NCBI GenBank assembly: GCA_017519145.1 | Contig: JAFWTA010000024.1 | Coordinates: 1 to 58,348, forward strand | Reading direction: 5' to 3' | DNA from: Ruminococcus sp. | Lineage (GTDB): Bacteria; Bacillota; Clostridia; Oscillospirales; Ruminococcaceae | DNA: 58,348 nt | Part shown: positions 43,094 through 54,426 of the stretch, piece after piece | How positions within the stretch are numbered: the first letter of the stretch is position 1 | Layout: every line of letters starts with the position of its first letter | Made by a program: the position numbers and the translations under genes | Notes under the pieces: generated by a model | Databases searched by the model: none | What the model saw: the letters and a program-made list of their open reading frames with translations, nothing else | What the model was told of the DNA's origin: nothing

Positions 43094-44377
43094 TTACTTT
43101 ACTGCATCAAATCCGTGCTGAAGGTCTGCGATGATATCGTCGATGTGCTCGGTTCCTATGGAAAGTCTTACCGTTGTGGGTCTGATGCCTGCGGAGAGAA
43201 GCTCCTCCTCGCTCATCTGTGAGTGAGTTGTGGATGCAGGGTGTATTACCAGTGACTTTACGTCAGCTACGTTTGCAAGAAGTGAAAACAGCTCAAGGCT
43301 CTCCGTGAACTTCTTTGCGTCCTCTGCTGTGCCATTGATATCAAATGTGAAGATGGAAGCAGCTCCGTTGGGGAAATATTTGTCGTAGAGCTCCTTAGCT
43401 CTGCCTGTGGCAAGAGAGGGGTGGTTCACCTGTGCCACCTGAGGGTGGTTCTTCAGGAATTCCACTACCTTCAGAGCGTTCTCGGTGTGACGCTCCAGAC
43501 GGAGTGAGAGAGTCTCAAGTCCCTGTAAGAGCAGGAAGGAATTAAATGGCGAGATAGCAGCGCCCTGATCTCTCATGAGTGTGGTGCGGAGCTTGAGGAT
43601 GTAGGCAAGATTGCCGCAAGCCTCTGTGAAAACTACTCCGTGATAGGAGGGATTGGGCTTGGAAAGTCCCGGGAACTTGTCATTCTGTGCCCAGTCGAAC
43701 TTGCCGGAGTCGATGACAACTCCGCCCATTACCGTACCGTGTCCGCCGATGAACTTCGTTGCGGAATGTACTACTATATCAGCGCCGTGCTCGATAGGTC
43801 TCAGCAGGAAAGGTGTTGCAAATGTGTTGTCAACGATGAGCGGTATACCATGCTTGTGAGCAATGGCAGAGATAGCCTCGATGTCGATAACATCGGAGTT
43901 GGGATTGCCCAGAGTCTCAGCATAGAGGAGCTTTGTCTCGGGACGGATAGCCTTCTCGAAGTTCTCCGGATCGGCAGGGTCAACGAATGTGGTTGTAAGT
44001 CCCTGATCCTTCAGTGTGTGGGCAAGAAGATTATAGGAGCCGCCGTAGAGGTTCACCGATGATACGATGTGGTCCCCTGCTGTGGCGATATTCTGGATCG
44101 CGTAGCTGATCGCCGCAGAGCCCGATGCTGTTGCCAGAGCTCCCACGCCGCCCTCAAGAGCGGCGATCCTCTGCTCGAACACATCGGAGGTGGGGTTCAT
44201 CAGTCTGGTGTAGATGTTTCCGCCCTCTGTGAGTCCGAAACGGCCTGCCGCCTGTGCAGAGTCCTTGAATACATATGAAGTGGTGGCATAGATCGGAACT
44301 GCCCTTGCATCTGTGGCAGGGTCAGGATTTTCCTGACCTGCGTGTATCTGTATAGTTTCAAATTTATAATTGCTCAT
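43094..44377 (-). CDS. metY: O-acetylhomoserine sulfhydrylase / aminocarboxypropyltransferase
   Basis: A 427-residue PLP enzyme of the Cys/Met metabolism family. It joins O-acetylhomoserine with sulfide or a thiol to make homocysteine or methionine. Clear blocks are [35 protein letters not shown], and [16 protein letters not shown] with the PLP Lys (about residue 206). The ATG at 44377 follows AAAGGAAG; the TTG start at 44395 was rejected because it overlaps that site. Upstream lie a dyad over the -35 box and a short Cys-containing leader ORF. Confidence 0.94.
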   Translation of the reverse strand: MSNYKFETIQIHAGQENPDPATDARAVPIYATTSYVFKDSAQAAGRFGLTEGGNIYTRLMNPTSDVFEQRIAALEGGVGALATASGSAAISYAIQNIATAGDHIVSSVNLYGGSYNLLAHTLKDQGLTTTFVDPADPENFEKAIRPETKLLYAETLGNPNSDVIDIEAISAIAHKHGIPLIVDNTFATPFLLRPIEHGADIVVHSATKFIGGHGTVMGGVVIDSGKFDWAQNDKFPGLSKPNPSYHGVVFTEACGNLAYILKLRTTLMRDQGAAISPFNSFLLLQGLETLSLRLERHTENALKVVEFLKNHPQVAQVNHPSLATGRAKELYDKYFPNGAASIFTFDINGTAEDAKKFTESLELFSLLANVADVKSLVIHPASTTHSQMSEEELLSAGIRPTTVRLSIGTEHIDDIIADLQHGFDAVK

Positions 44378-44430
44378 AACTGAACTTCCTTTCAAAATAA
44401 TCTGTTAATCCTTGTTTTCATTCATAAAGC

Positions 44431-44481
44431 TCAATTCCGACACATTCGCTCGGAATTGGTGATACACCTTTTTTCTTTCAT
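44431..44481 (-). CDS. Leader ORF upstream of metY
   Basis: A 16-codon ORF in the metY leader, MKEKRCITNSERMCRN, with AGGGGTG as ribosome site. Two Cys codons fall at positions 6 and 14. A 9-bp hairpin CAATTCCGA/TCGGAATTG (44432-44440, 44450-44458) covers its second half. A role in cysteine-sensing attenuation is possible but unproven. Confidence 0.35.
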   Translation of the reverse strand: MKEKRCITNSERMCRN

Positions 44482-44512
44482 TTTCAACACCCCTGTGTTT
44501 TTCTTTACTCAT

Positions 44513-44549
44513 ATCATACCACTTCAATAGGCATTTGTCAAATACCTAT
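44513..44549 (-). promoter_or_regulatory. metY promoter with operator-like dyad
   Basis: Minus strand TTGACA (44536-44541), 17 bp, TATGAT (44513-44518). The -35 is inside the dyad ATAGGTATTT-GAC-AAATGCCTAT (44527-44549, one mismatch in 10-bp arms). A second perfect dyad TTATAGAC/GTCTATAA lies just upstream (about 44563-44581). Confidence 0.7.
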
Positions 44550-44587
44550 GAATTATATCGGGTTATAGACTCGGTCTATAACTAAAG

Positions 44588-44615
44588 GCTCCCGTAATAT
44601 CTCACGGGAGCCTTC
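44588..44615 (-). terminator. Terminator hairpin after nudC
   Basis: GGCTCCCGT and ACGGGAGCC form a perfect 9-bp stem around 44588-44615, just after the nudC stop at 44621 on the minus strand. Only a weak T stretch follows. Confidence 0.6.
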
Positions 44616-44620
44616 TGCTT

Positions 44621-45439
44621 TCATATATTGCCTTCTTTGAAACGCTTCATCATCTCATTGGTCAGGCTCAGATCATCGGGCTGGAGAACTACATCCTCAC
44701 GCTTTACCCACTCTGCGTATTTCAGCTCGTTCTCGTCCATATGTATCTCGCCGCTGCCATCTGCCTCGCAGTAGAAGCCCACAAGCATATCCTGCGCCAT
44801 TCCCCATGGCTGGGACTTGTAGTACCTGATATTCTTTACCCTTACTCCTGTCTCCTCCATGACCTCGCGGGCAACGGTCCCCTCAAGGGTCTCGCCTATC
44901 TCGGTGAAGCCTGCCACAAGAGCATTATGTGCATAGCCGCTGCGGTATCGGGTCACGAGTATGGAGCCGTCCTTTATAACGCCCACTATCACCGCAGGAT
45001 TTATCCTCGGGTAGATCACATTGCCGCACCTCTTACAGACAAGGGCGCGCTCATCGCTGCGCATGGACAGCTTTTCTCCGCATCTGCCGCAAAAGCTGTT
45101 ATCACTGTACCACTTCCAGAGATGATAGCCCGTAAAGGCGGCATAGAGCTCCTTTCCGCCGAAGCTCCCCCTGAGCTGACGGAGCCCATTGTACTCAAAG
45201 CCCACTCCGAAATCCCTGTGCTCCGAAAGCACTATAAAATAACGCTCATCATCTACGGAAAAAGCATAGACCGCTGAGAACTGCTCATCGGTTTCCGCAT
45301 GCGGAAAAACTATGCGCTCACCGCTTGTGTCCGTAAGGAGCCTGCCCTCACCGTCAAAGCAGAGAAGTCTGTCTCCCTGCTGTATATCTGCGTTTTTAAA
45401 GCTGTTGTCAAGTCTGTTTGGTGCTATATCCTGTATCAT
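44621..45439 (-). CDS. nudC: NAD(+) diphosphatase NudC
   Basis: A 272-residue Nudix hydrolase that splits NAD(H) and removes NAD caps from RNA. A zinc ribbon (CGRCGEKL, CKRCGNV) lies before the Nudix box GFTEIGETLEGTVAREVMEETG. The family motif SQPWPFPxS is changed to SQPWGMAQ. The start MIQDIAPN at 45439 was preferred because NudC proteins usually begin so and AAGGA is upstream; an ATG at 45469 is an alternative. Confidence 0.88.
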   Translation of the reverse strand: MIQDIAPNRLDNSFKNADIQQGDRLLCFDGEGRLLTDTSGERIVFPHAETDEQFSAVYAFSVDDERYFIVLSEHRDFGVGFEYNGLRQLRGSFGGKELYAAFTGYHLWKWYSDNSFCGRCGEKLSMRSDERALVCKRCGNVIYPRINPAVIVGVIKDGSILVTRYRSGYAHNALVAGFTEIGETLEGTVAREVMEETGVRVKNIRYYKSQPWGMAQDMLVGFYCEADGSGEIHMDENELKYAEWVKREDVVLQPDDLSLTNEMMKRFKEGNI

Positions 45440-45540
45440 ATCATCATCCTTTTCTGCTTTGCTGCTCATTTGTGAGCCCGTTCATTATTATATACCATAT
45501 ATGCCGTTTTGTCAATAATGGTGAAAACTGCGAAAAATAC

Positions 45541-45590
45541 TATATTGCGCAATATATCCCCTTGACCTTTTCCGCTTTTTGTGCTATTAT
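45541..45590 (+). promoter_or_regulatory. Helicase promoter with upstream palindrome
   Basis: TTGACC (45562-45567), 17 bp, TATTAT (45585-45590). Just upstream is a perfect 16-bp palindrome TATATTGCGCAATATA (45541-45556), a possible binding site. Confidence 0.7.
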
Positions 45591-45628
45591 AGTTTGTATT
45601 GGAATAATGAAGGAAGAAAGGTAACGTA

Positions 45629-47353
45629 ATGAATTTTAACGAACTTAATTTATCGCAGGCGCTTCTCCGTGCTGTTGACGAGCTGGGATATACGGAGATG
45701 ACGGAGATACAGCAGCAAAGCATCCCGCTGCTCCTCGAAGGACGGGACGTTGTGGGACGTTCAAATACAGGTACGGGCAAGACCGCTGCTTTCGGTATCC
45801 CTGCTGTCGAGAGCATCACCGATACTGACAGGAAGTCTGCGGTGGTCCTCATTCTCTGCCCCACCCGTGAGCTTGCTATGCAGGCTAATGAGGAGATACG
45901 CAAATTTGCCAAGTTCAAGGAGGGCGTCAAGACCTCTGCTGTCTACGGCGGCGCAAGCATGGAAAAGCAGATCCATGAGCTCAAACGCGGCGCCAATATA
46001 GTTATCGGTACTCCCGGCCGTGTTATGGACCACATCCGCAGGAGAACTCTCAAGCTTGAAAATATACGCACTGTCATCCTTGATGAGGCTGACGAAATGC
46101 TGAACATGGGCTTCCGCGAGGATATAGAGTCCATACTTGCCGATGTCCCCGAGGACAGACAGACCGTGCTCTTCTCAGCAACTATGCCCAAGGAGATCAT
46201 GGCGATCACGGAAAAGTATCAGCACGATCCCGTTCATATAAAGATAAAGTCCGCTCAGAAGACCGTGGAGCTCATCGAGCAGTTCTACTTCGAGGTGGCT
46301 ATGGGCAGAAAGACCGACGCCCTGAAGCTTCTCCTCGCTGCATACAAGCCCTCGTCGGCTATGGTGTTCTGCAATACCAAGGCTATGGTGGATCAGCTCA
46401 CAGAGGAGCTTGTGAAAAGCGGCTTCCGCGCGGCAGGTCTCCACGGCGATATGAAGCAGATACAGCGTACTCAGGTCATGAACAGCTTCAAGAACAAGGC
46501 TGCCGAGATACTGGTGGCTACGGACGTTGCCGCAAGAGGTATAGATGTAAGCGGTGTTGATGCCGTATTCAACTACGATCTCCCTCAGGACAATGAGTAC
46601 TATATCCACCGTATCGGCCGAACAGGCAGAGCAGGCAGAACAGGCTCCGCTTATACTCTTATCAGCGGCAGACGTCAGCTCTATGATCTCCGCGCTATCG
46701 AGAAGTACACCCATGCAGAGATAAGAGAAATGCCCCTCCCCGAAAAGTCCGATATCATCGCCATGAAAAAAGAGGCTATGATAAAGGAGATATCCGAGGC
46801 TCAGGCAGGTCACAACGCTTATGATATCCTCGACAGACTGGCAGGCATGGGTATCGACTACCGTGAGGCTGCCGCAAGAGTCCTTGCAAAGCAGCTTCAG
46901 GCTGAGACAGACGCTCTCCCCGAGATAGAGGGTACCCGTCCCATCAGAAAGGGCAGGAACAGCGGCGCCAAGACCACAAGGATAGTCATTAATATCGGCA
47001 GGAACCGCCGTATCGCTCCCAACTTTATCCTCGGCGCCCTCGTTGACGCTACGGGAATGACAGGCAAGGACTTCGGCAAGATCGACATCTATGACGAGCA
47101 CACCACCGTCGAGGTGCCCGAAGCTGAATGCGACTACATCATCGAAAGTTCCGACTCCATGAAGATAAACGGCAACAAGGTGGAGGTAAAGCTCTACAAG
47201 GGCAGTCCCTTCTCCGACAGGAACAACAGCCGCCGCGGCGACTCAAAGCCCCGTTTCGACAGGAAAAAGTCGGCTTACGGAAACAGGAAAAAGTCCGATA
47301 TCTACTCGGATTACATACCGAACCGCAAAAAGCGTACTAAAAAAAGACATTGA
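45629..47353 (+). CDS. DEAD-box RNA helicase with DbpA RNA-binding domain
   Basis: A 574-residue helicase. Q motif TEIQQQSIPLLL, Walker A SNTGTGKTAAF, PTRELA, DEAD box LDEADEML, SAT, and HRIGRTGRAGR. A DbpA-type RNA-binding domain lies at about 460-535 (TTRIVINIGRNRRI, FILGALVDATGM), followed by a basic Arg/Lys-rich tail. It fits the CshA/DeaD/DbpA group acting in ribosome assembly or RNA decay. GAAAGG precedes the ATG. Confidence 0.94.
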   Translation: MNFNELNLSQALLRAVDELGYTEMTEIQQQSIPLLLEGRDVVGRSNTGTGKTAAFGIPAVESITDTDRKSAVVLILCPTRELAMQANEEIRKFAKFKEGVKTSAVYGGASMEKQIHELKRGANIVIGTPGRVMDHIRRRTLKLENIRTVILDEADEMLNMGFREDIESILADVPEDRQTVLFSATMPKEIMAITEKYQHDPVHIKIKSAQKTVELIEQFYFEVAMGRKTDALKLLLAAYKPSSAMVFCNTKAMVDQLTEELVKSGFRAAGLHGDMKQIQRTQVMNSFKNKAAEILVATDVAARGIDVSGVDAVFNYDLPQDNEYYIHRIGRTGRAGRTGSAYTLISGRRQLYDLRAIEKYTHAEIREMPLPEKSDIIAMKKEAMIKEISEAQAGHNAYDILDRLAGMGIDYREAAARVLAKQLQAETDALPEIEGTRPIRKGRNSGAKTTRIVINIGRNRRIAPNFILGALVDATGMTGKDFGKIDIYDEHTTVEVPEAECDYIIESSDSMKINGNKVEVKLYKGSPFSDRNNSRRGDSKPRFDRKKSAYGNRKKSDIYSDYIPNRKKRTKKRH

Positions 47354-47363
47354 GGTGATATGA

Positions 47364-47519
47364 ATGAGCAGCAAAAAGCAGACCATCAAGCCCCTTCCCG
47401 TTGAGAAAAATGCAAAGAAAAGCGTCAGCGGCAAGGATAAAAAACTCTGGATGAGGATCGCAGTCCTCATTCTCGCAGGCATTATGATACTGGGAGCTAT
47501 ACTCCTTCCGCTGTTGTAA
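47364..47519 (+). CDS. Small membrane protein
   Basis: A 51-residue protein: a basic, Lys-rich N-terminus (SSKKQTIKPLPVEKNAKK, then SGKDKKLWM) and a single membrane helix (RIAVLILAGIMILGAILLPLL). GAGGTGA precedes the ATG, 10 bp after the helicase stop, so they are co-transcribed. No named family is recognised. Confidence 0.75.
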   Translation: MSSKKQTIKPLPVEKNAKKSVSGKDKKLWMRIAVLILAGIMILGAILLPLL

Positions 47520-47551
47520 TGTTTATGAGTTCTTATCGTGTATAACAAACT

Positions 47552-47582
47552 ATGCCCCGAGGCAGCGCTTCGGGGCATTTTT
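47552..47582. terminator. GCCCCGA-type bidirectional terminator
   Basis: ATGCCCCGA (47552-47560) and TCGGGGCAT (47570-47578), then TTTTTAT on the plus strand. It separates the small membrane protein from the minus-strand phosphoesterase. Confidence 0.85.
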
Positions 47583-47583
47583 A

Positions 47584-48192
47584 TCATTCTATGCTTATTC
47601 GCTCATAGCTCAGAGTCTCCTCATCAGCTTCTATCAGAAGCCATGATGCTCCCTCCAGACCTGCTGCCGAGACAGAAACGACATTTTCATTCACGAAATT
47701 CCCGTGAGAATGCCCAACTGCCACAAGCTCATACGCCTTTACCTCGTCACTCAGGCAAGCCTTGTCAAAGTCTCCGTTTTTCAGACTTGACAGCGGCAAA
47801 AAGGGATAGGGTGCATCAACATCAAGAAACAGGAAATGTGAAAAACGCATCTTGTGTCCGCAGCACTCAGCTTCGTAGAATAACGGCATATTGCTGATAA
47901 ACTCTTTCTGCTCAGCTGTAAGCCTTTTCCTGATGCCGTCATAATACTCCCTGAGATGTTCCACATCGGGGTCTACATCCACTCCATGTTCCGCATACAG
48001 CTCACAGTTGCCTTTAAGGCAGATTATTCCGCTTTCCTTTAACAGCTCAAGGCACTCAAACTCCTCGTTTCCGCGCTGGAAGATGTCTCCTAAAAATACT
48101 GTCAGGTCTGCTTTCCTTTCCCTTATCTGTTCAAGCACTGTCTTCAATGCCTTCAGATTTCCGTGAATGTCCGAGAATACTGCGATCTTCAT
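47584..48192 (-). CDS. Metallophosphoesterase (YfcE-like)
   Basis: A 202-residue calcineurin-type phosphoesterase. The metal motifs are FSDIHGNLKAL (residues 6-16), LGDIFQRG, KGNCE in place of GNHE/GNCD, and VGHSHGNF near the end. The substrate is open; family members hydrolyse phosphodiesters. The ATG at 48192 has AAAGGAAA about 10 bp upstream; a GTG 9 bp further up is too close to that site. Confidence 0.88.
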   Translation of the reverse strand: MKIAVFSDIHGNLKALKTVLEQIRERKADLTVFLGDIFQRGNEEFECLELLKESGIICLKGNCELYAEHGVDVDPDVEHLREYYDGIRKRLTAEQKEFISNMPLFYEAECCGHKMRFSHFLFLDVDAPYPFLPLSSLKNGDFDKACLSDEVKAYELVAVGHSHGNFVNENVVSVSAAGLEGASWLLIEADEETLSYERISIE

Positions 48193-48420
48193 AGCTCTCA
48201 CTTTCCTTTCTGAATGGATATGCCGTGGTTTATCATATTAATTCCGAACAGAAAGAAATCTGCCGGGCTGTTCGGAAAAAGGTATTATACCACATTAATC
48301 CAGCCTTGTCAATAGCAGAACTGTAATATTTCTAAATAAGCTTTTGCGGACAGATTGTGACATATTACGCGCCCCCGCTGCATTATAATATACTACAGAC
48401 AGCCTGACGGGAGGTGCTTT

Positions 48421-49233
48421 GTGGAGACTATCTACATCGACGTACTTATTATCCTCAACATCTATGTGAACTTCTTCCTGCTTCGTATCACCGCAGGAGT
48501 CACCCATTCTCCGCTGAAAAACCGCAGGTGTGCTGCCGCATCGGCTTACGGCAGCCTTTTCTCGCTGACTATCCTGCTGCCCGACCTCGGCACCCTTATC
48601 CCACTTGCCATAAAGCTCGCCGCCGCTGTCAGCATAGTCGCACTGGCTTTCGGTCTCAAAGGCGCTAAACGGCTGATGATAAACACTGCCGCCTTCTTCG
48701 CCGCGAACTTCATACTGGCAGGAGCCGTATACGGTGTTTATTCCCTGCTGAAGCCGCAGTTCATACGCTTCAACAACGGCTGCTTCTACATAGATTTCTC
48801 GCTGCTGATACTCATTGTGACAACTGCTGCTCTCTATGCTGCGGTAAGGCTCACGCGGAATACTCTGGACAGGGCTCCCGCGGGAAGCTGGGTGGTCACT
48901 GTCCGCAAGGGCAGACGGACAGTGCGGCTGAACGGACTTGCTGACACGGGAAACGGTCTGGTGGACTTCTTTACGGGAACTCCCGTTATGATATGTCCCG
49001 AGGAGTACTTTGAGAAGCTGACAGGAGTGCCGCTGGATACAGACAAGCTGCCCCGCGGAGTAAGGCTCCTGCCATGCTCGGCGGTTACGGGAAGCAGTCT
49101 AATACCCGTTTTCCGCCCCGATGAGGTGCTCATAACCTGCGAAAACGGAGGAGGAAAGACCGTGGACGCTGTCGTTGGCTTCGGAGAATGCGGCGGCAAA
49201 GCCGTTTTCAACCCGAAGCTGTTGAAAATATAG
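48421..49233 (+). CDS. spoIIGA: Sporulation sigma-E processing peptidase SpoIIGA
   Basis: A 270-residue protein with five membrane helices in the first 150 residues and a soluble aspartic protease half (catalytic motif [12 protein letters not shown], about residue 182). It cleaves the pro-peptide from SigE in the mother cell. The start codon is GTG with GGGAGGTG upstream. It is followed 17 bp later by sigE, the usual pair in spore formers. Confidence 0.93.
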   Translation: METIYIDVLIILNIYVNFFLLRITAGVTHSPLKNRRCAAASAYGSLFSLTILLPDLGTLIPLAIKLAAAVSIVALAFGLKGAKRLMINTAAFFAANFILAGAVYGVYSLLKPQFIRFNNGCFYIDFSLLILIVTTAALYAAVRLTRNTLDRAPAGSWVVTVRKGRRTVRLNGLADTGNGLVDFFTGTPVMICPEEYFEKLTGVPLDTDKLPRGVRLLPCSAVTGSSLIPVFRPDEVLITCENGGGKTVDAVVGFGECGGKAVFNPKLLKI

Positions 49234-49250
49234 GCATAAGGAGTAAAAAT

Positions 49251-49949
49251 ATGAACATCATCGAAAAAGTAAAAGCATTCCTGAGAAAACACTTCACAGG
49301 CGAGGTTTTCTATGTTAACGGTTCCGACACCCTGCCCCCTCCTCTTACCCGTGAGGAGGAGACCGAGGTCTTTGAAAGGCTTGTGACCCACGATCCCGAC
49401 GCGAGGAACTGCCTTATAGAACATAACCTCAGGCTTGTGGTATACATAGCCAAGAAATTCGAGTCCACAGGCATTGGCATAGAGGACCTTGTGTCCATAG
49501 GCACTATCGGTCTCATCAAGGCGGTCAGCACCTTCTGTCCCACCAAGAATATCAAGCTCGCCACCTACGCCTCGCGGTGTATCGAGAACGAGATACTCAT
49601 GTTCCTGCGGAAGTCCTCACAGTACCGCAACGACCTCTCCATAGACGAGCCCCTGAATATCGATTACGACGGCAATGAGCTGCTGCTCTCGGATATCCTC
49701 GGCACCGACGATGACATCGTAAACAAGGGCATCGAGACCGAAGCTGAGCGTGAGATACTCCGCGGTGCCGTGGCGGAGCTCTGCGACCGTGAACGGGAGA
49801 TCATGGAAATGCGCTTCGGGCTTATCGACGGCAAGGAAAAGACACAAAAGGAGGTCGCCGACTGCATAGGCATCTCACAGTCATATATATCAAGGCTGGA
49901 AAAAAAGATAATCAGAAAGCTCCGCATAAAGATAGAGAGCGTAACATGA
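49251..49949 (+). CDS. sigE: RNA polymerase sporulation sigma factor SigE
   Basis: A 232-residue sigma-70 factor for the mother-cell program. Region 2 ([20 protein letters not shown], then [16 protein letters not shown]) and region 4 ([22 protein letters not shown]) are intact. The first 28 residues form the pro-sequence removed by SpoIIGA. AAGGAG precedes the ATG. The paired sigG is not beside it here. Confidence 0.95.
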   Translation: MNIIEKVKAFLRKHFTGEVFYVNGSDTLPPPLTREEETEVFERLVTHDPDARNCLIEHNLRLVVYIAKKFESTGIGIEDLVSIGTIGLIKAVSTFCPTKNIKLATYASRCIENEILMFLRKSSQYRNDLSIDEPLNIDYDGNELLLSDILGTDDDIVNKGIETEAEREILRGAVAELCDREREIMEMRFGLIDGKEKTQKEVADCIGISQSYISRLEKKIIRKLRIKIESVT

Positions 49950-49954
49950 ATGCC

Positions 49955-49978
49955 GCCCCTGCACTTGCAGGGGCTTTT
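49955..49978 (+). terminator. Terminator after sigE
   Basis: GCCCCTGCA (49955-49963) and TGCAGGGGC (49966-49974), then TTTTC. Confidence 0.85.
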
Positions 49979-50010
49979 CGGTTACAATTTGGTTTTTTTG
50001 TCCCGTTCTA

Positions 50011-50039
50011 TTGAAAAAAACAGCATTTTGTGGTATAAT
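50011..50039 (+). promoter_or_regulatory. Promoter of the recJ operon
   Basis: TTGAAA (50011-50016), 17 bp, TATAAT (50034-50039), 32 bp before the recJ ATG. Confidence 0.8.
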
Positions 50040-50071
50040 AAACTAAATATATTGTTTTCAGGAGTTTTTGT

Positions 50072-52114
50072 ATGAAAAAATGGACCGTCGGCAGACCCGA
50101 CAGAAATGCAGTCTCTGCTCTTATGCTCGGCTGCGGAGTAAGCTCACTGGCAGCTGCTGCTCTTGCCGCCAAAGGCTATTCTTCGCCTGATTCCGTCATG
50201 GAAAGCCTCAATGTGGACGAGCTTTCCGACCCTTTCCTCATCAAGGATATGCAGGAGGCTGCGGATACTATAAATAACGCCATCGACAGCGGCGAACGCA
50301 TCTGTATCTACGGCGACTATGACTGCGACGGCGTTATGTCCACCGTCATACTCTATTCCTACCTCCTCGAAACAGGCGCCGACGTAACCTACTATATCCC
50401 CGAACGCTCGGAGGGCTACGGTCTCAATATGAAGGCTGTGGACAAGATCTCCGACGACGGCGTTTCTCTTATCATAACTGTTGATAACGGTATTGCTGCC
50501 ATCGCCGAGGCTGAATACATCTACGCCCTCGGCATGAAGCTTGTGGTCACCGACCACCATCAGCAGGGTGAGCAGCTTCCCCGGGCGGAGGCTGTGGTGG
50601 ACCCTCACAGGCATGACTGCTTCTCACCGTTCAAGTATATGTGCGGCGCGGGTATCGCGCTGAAGCTGGTCGCTGCCCTCGACGGCGGCGACTATACTAT
50701 GGCTCTGGAGCAGTTCGGCGACCTTGCCGCCATTGCTACCGTTGCCGACATTGTCAGCCTCACAGGTGAAAACCGCTTCCTTGTGGCTTACGGCATGGAG
50801 CTCATACAAAATTCCGACCGTCCCTCCCTCATGGCGCTGAAGGAGGTCTGCGGACTTGCCGATAAGCCCATAGACACTCGTTCCATCGGCTTCGGTATAG
50901 GTCCGAGGATAAATGCCGCAGGCAGATTCGGCTCGCCGAGAGCTGCCGCGGAGCTGTTCCTGTGCGAGGATTACGATGAGGCTCTCGCCGCCGCTCAGGA
51001 ACTGGACAGGCTCAACAATATGCGCAAGGAGACCGAAAATGCCATCACTGATGAGATATACTCTATGATAGACAGCTCCCCGGAACTCATAAGGGGCAGA
51101 GTCATTTTCCTCTGCGGAAAGGACTGGCACCACGGCGTCATCGGTATCGTGGCTTCAAAAATAGTGGAGCACTTCGGCAAGCCCTGCTTCATCGCCTCTG
51201 AGTCCGACGGCGAGATAAGAGGCTCCGCAAGAGCCTTCGGCGAGTTCTCCGTGTTCGGTGCTCTCAGCTATGCCGCTGACGTCCTCGACAAGTTCGGCGG
51301 ACACCCTGCCGCAGGGGGCTTTACCATAAAAGAGGGCTGCGCGGAGAAGTTCCGCAGTCTGCTGGAGCAGTACGCCCTCGAAAACCACAGGATAATGCCT
51401 GTGGCTGAGCTGAAAGCCGACAGCCCGGTGGCTCCTCAAGAGCTGACAGTGCAGAATGTGGAGGGACTCAACGTGCTGGAGCCCTTCGGCACAGACAACG
51501 AAAAGCCCCTGTTCTATATAGAAAACGCTCAGATAACGGATATATTCCCCCTTTCGGACGGTGCTCACTCAAAGCTCAGAGTTAAAATAGGCTTCACTCA
51601 GGCGGATGCACTTGTGTTCAGGAAGTCCCCGTGGGAGCTTAACGTCTCAAAGGGTGATGTCTGCGATATGATCGTCTCGCTGGGCATAAATGATTTCCGC
51701 GGAAGCCGCACGGTAAGCATTATCGTCAGCGACCTCCGTCCCCATATATTCGAGCAGAGCAAGTACTTTGCCGCTCATTCGGCTTTTGAAGCCTTTCTCC
51801 GCGGCGAGGAGCTGCCGCAGAATTACTACCCCAGCATGAACCCGTCACGGGATGATGTGGTGAAGATATACAAGGCTATCCCCGACGGCGGTATCTGCTC
51901 GGATACACTTTACATAAAGCTAAATGACAGAAATATCAATTACTGTAAGTTCTGCGTTTCCGTGGAAGCGCTCAGACAGCTTGGACTAATAACCGTTTCC
52001 TGCTCGGATTCAAGGATCGCAAGGGTCAGAGTCTCACAGAAAGCCGATCTCGACTCGGCTCCTGTGCTTGTTTCCCTCAGAAGCAGGACACAAAAAGCAA
52101 AGATCAAGGAGTAA
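50072..52114 (+). CDS. recJ: Single-stranded-DNA-specific exonuclease RecJ
   Basis: A 680-residue DHH-family nuclease for recombination and repair. Motifs are GDYDCDGVMSTVILYSYL (about 90-107), VTDHHQQGEQLPRAEAVVDPH, and the DHHA1 block GGHPAAGGFTIKE (about 410-422). It has the extra C-terminal part common in Firmicutes. It heads a five-gene run (relA, MBL hydrolase, hemZ, rlmD). Confidence 0.94.
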   Translation: MKKWTVGRPDRNAVSALMLGCGVSSLAAAALAAKGYSSPDSVMESLNVDELSDPFLIKDMQEAADTINNAIDSGERICIYGDYDCDGVMSTVILYSYLLETGADVTYYIPERSEGYGLNMKAVDKISDDGVSLIITVDNGIAAIAEAEYIYALGMKLVVTDHHQQGEQLPRAEAVVDPHRHDCFSPFKYMCGAGIALKLVAALDGGDYTMALEQFGDLAAIATVADIVSLTGENRFLVAYGMELIQNSDRPSLMALKEVCGLADKPIDTRSIGFGIGPRINAAGRFGSPRAAAELFLCEDYDEALAAAQELDRLNNMRKETENAITDEIYSMIDSSPELIRGRVIFLCGKDWHHGVIGIVASKIVEHFGKPCFIASESDGEIRGSARAFGEFSVFGALSYAADVLDKFGGHPAAGGFTIKEGCAEKFRSLLEQYALENHRIMPVAELKADSPVAPQELTVQNVEGLNVLEPFGTDNEKPLFYIENAQITDIFPLSDGAHSKLRVKIGFTQADALVFRKSPWELNVSKGDVCDMIVSLGINDFRGSRTVSIIVSDLRPHIFEQSKYFAAHSAFEAFLRGEELPQNYYPSMNPSRDDVVKIYKAIPDGGICSDTLYIKLNDRNINYCKFCVSVEALRQLGLITVSCSDSRIARVRVSQKADLDSAPVLVSLRSRTQKAKIKE

Positions 52115-52118
52115 AGCT

Positions 52119-54416
<2,298 letters not shown>

Positions 54417-54426
54417 GGAGAAAAAT

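Noticed and set aside
44410-44518. 35-codon ORF reading through the metY leader
   Set aside because: Its ATG falls within the -10/start-site zone, so it would not be on the transcript.
46175-47101. 308-codon minus-strand ORF opposite the helicase
   Set aside because: Shadow of the DEAD-box gene; no ribosome site or recognisable domain.
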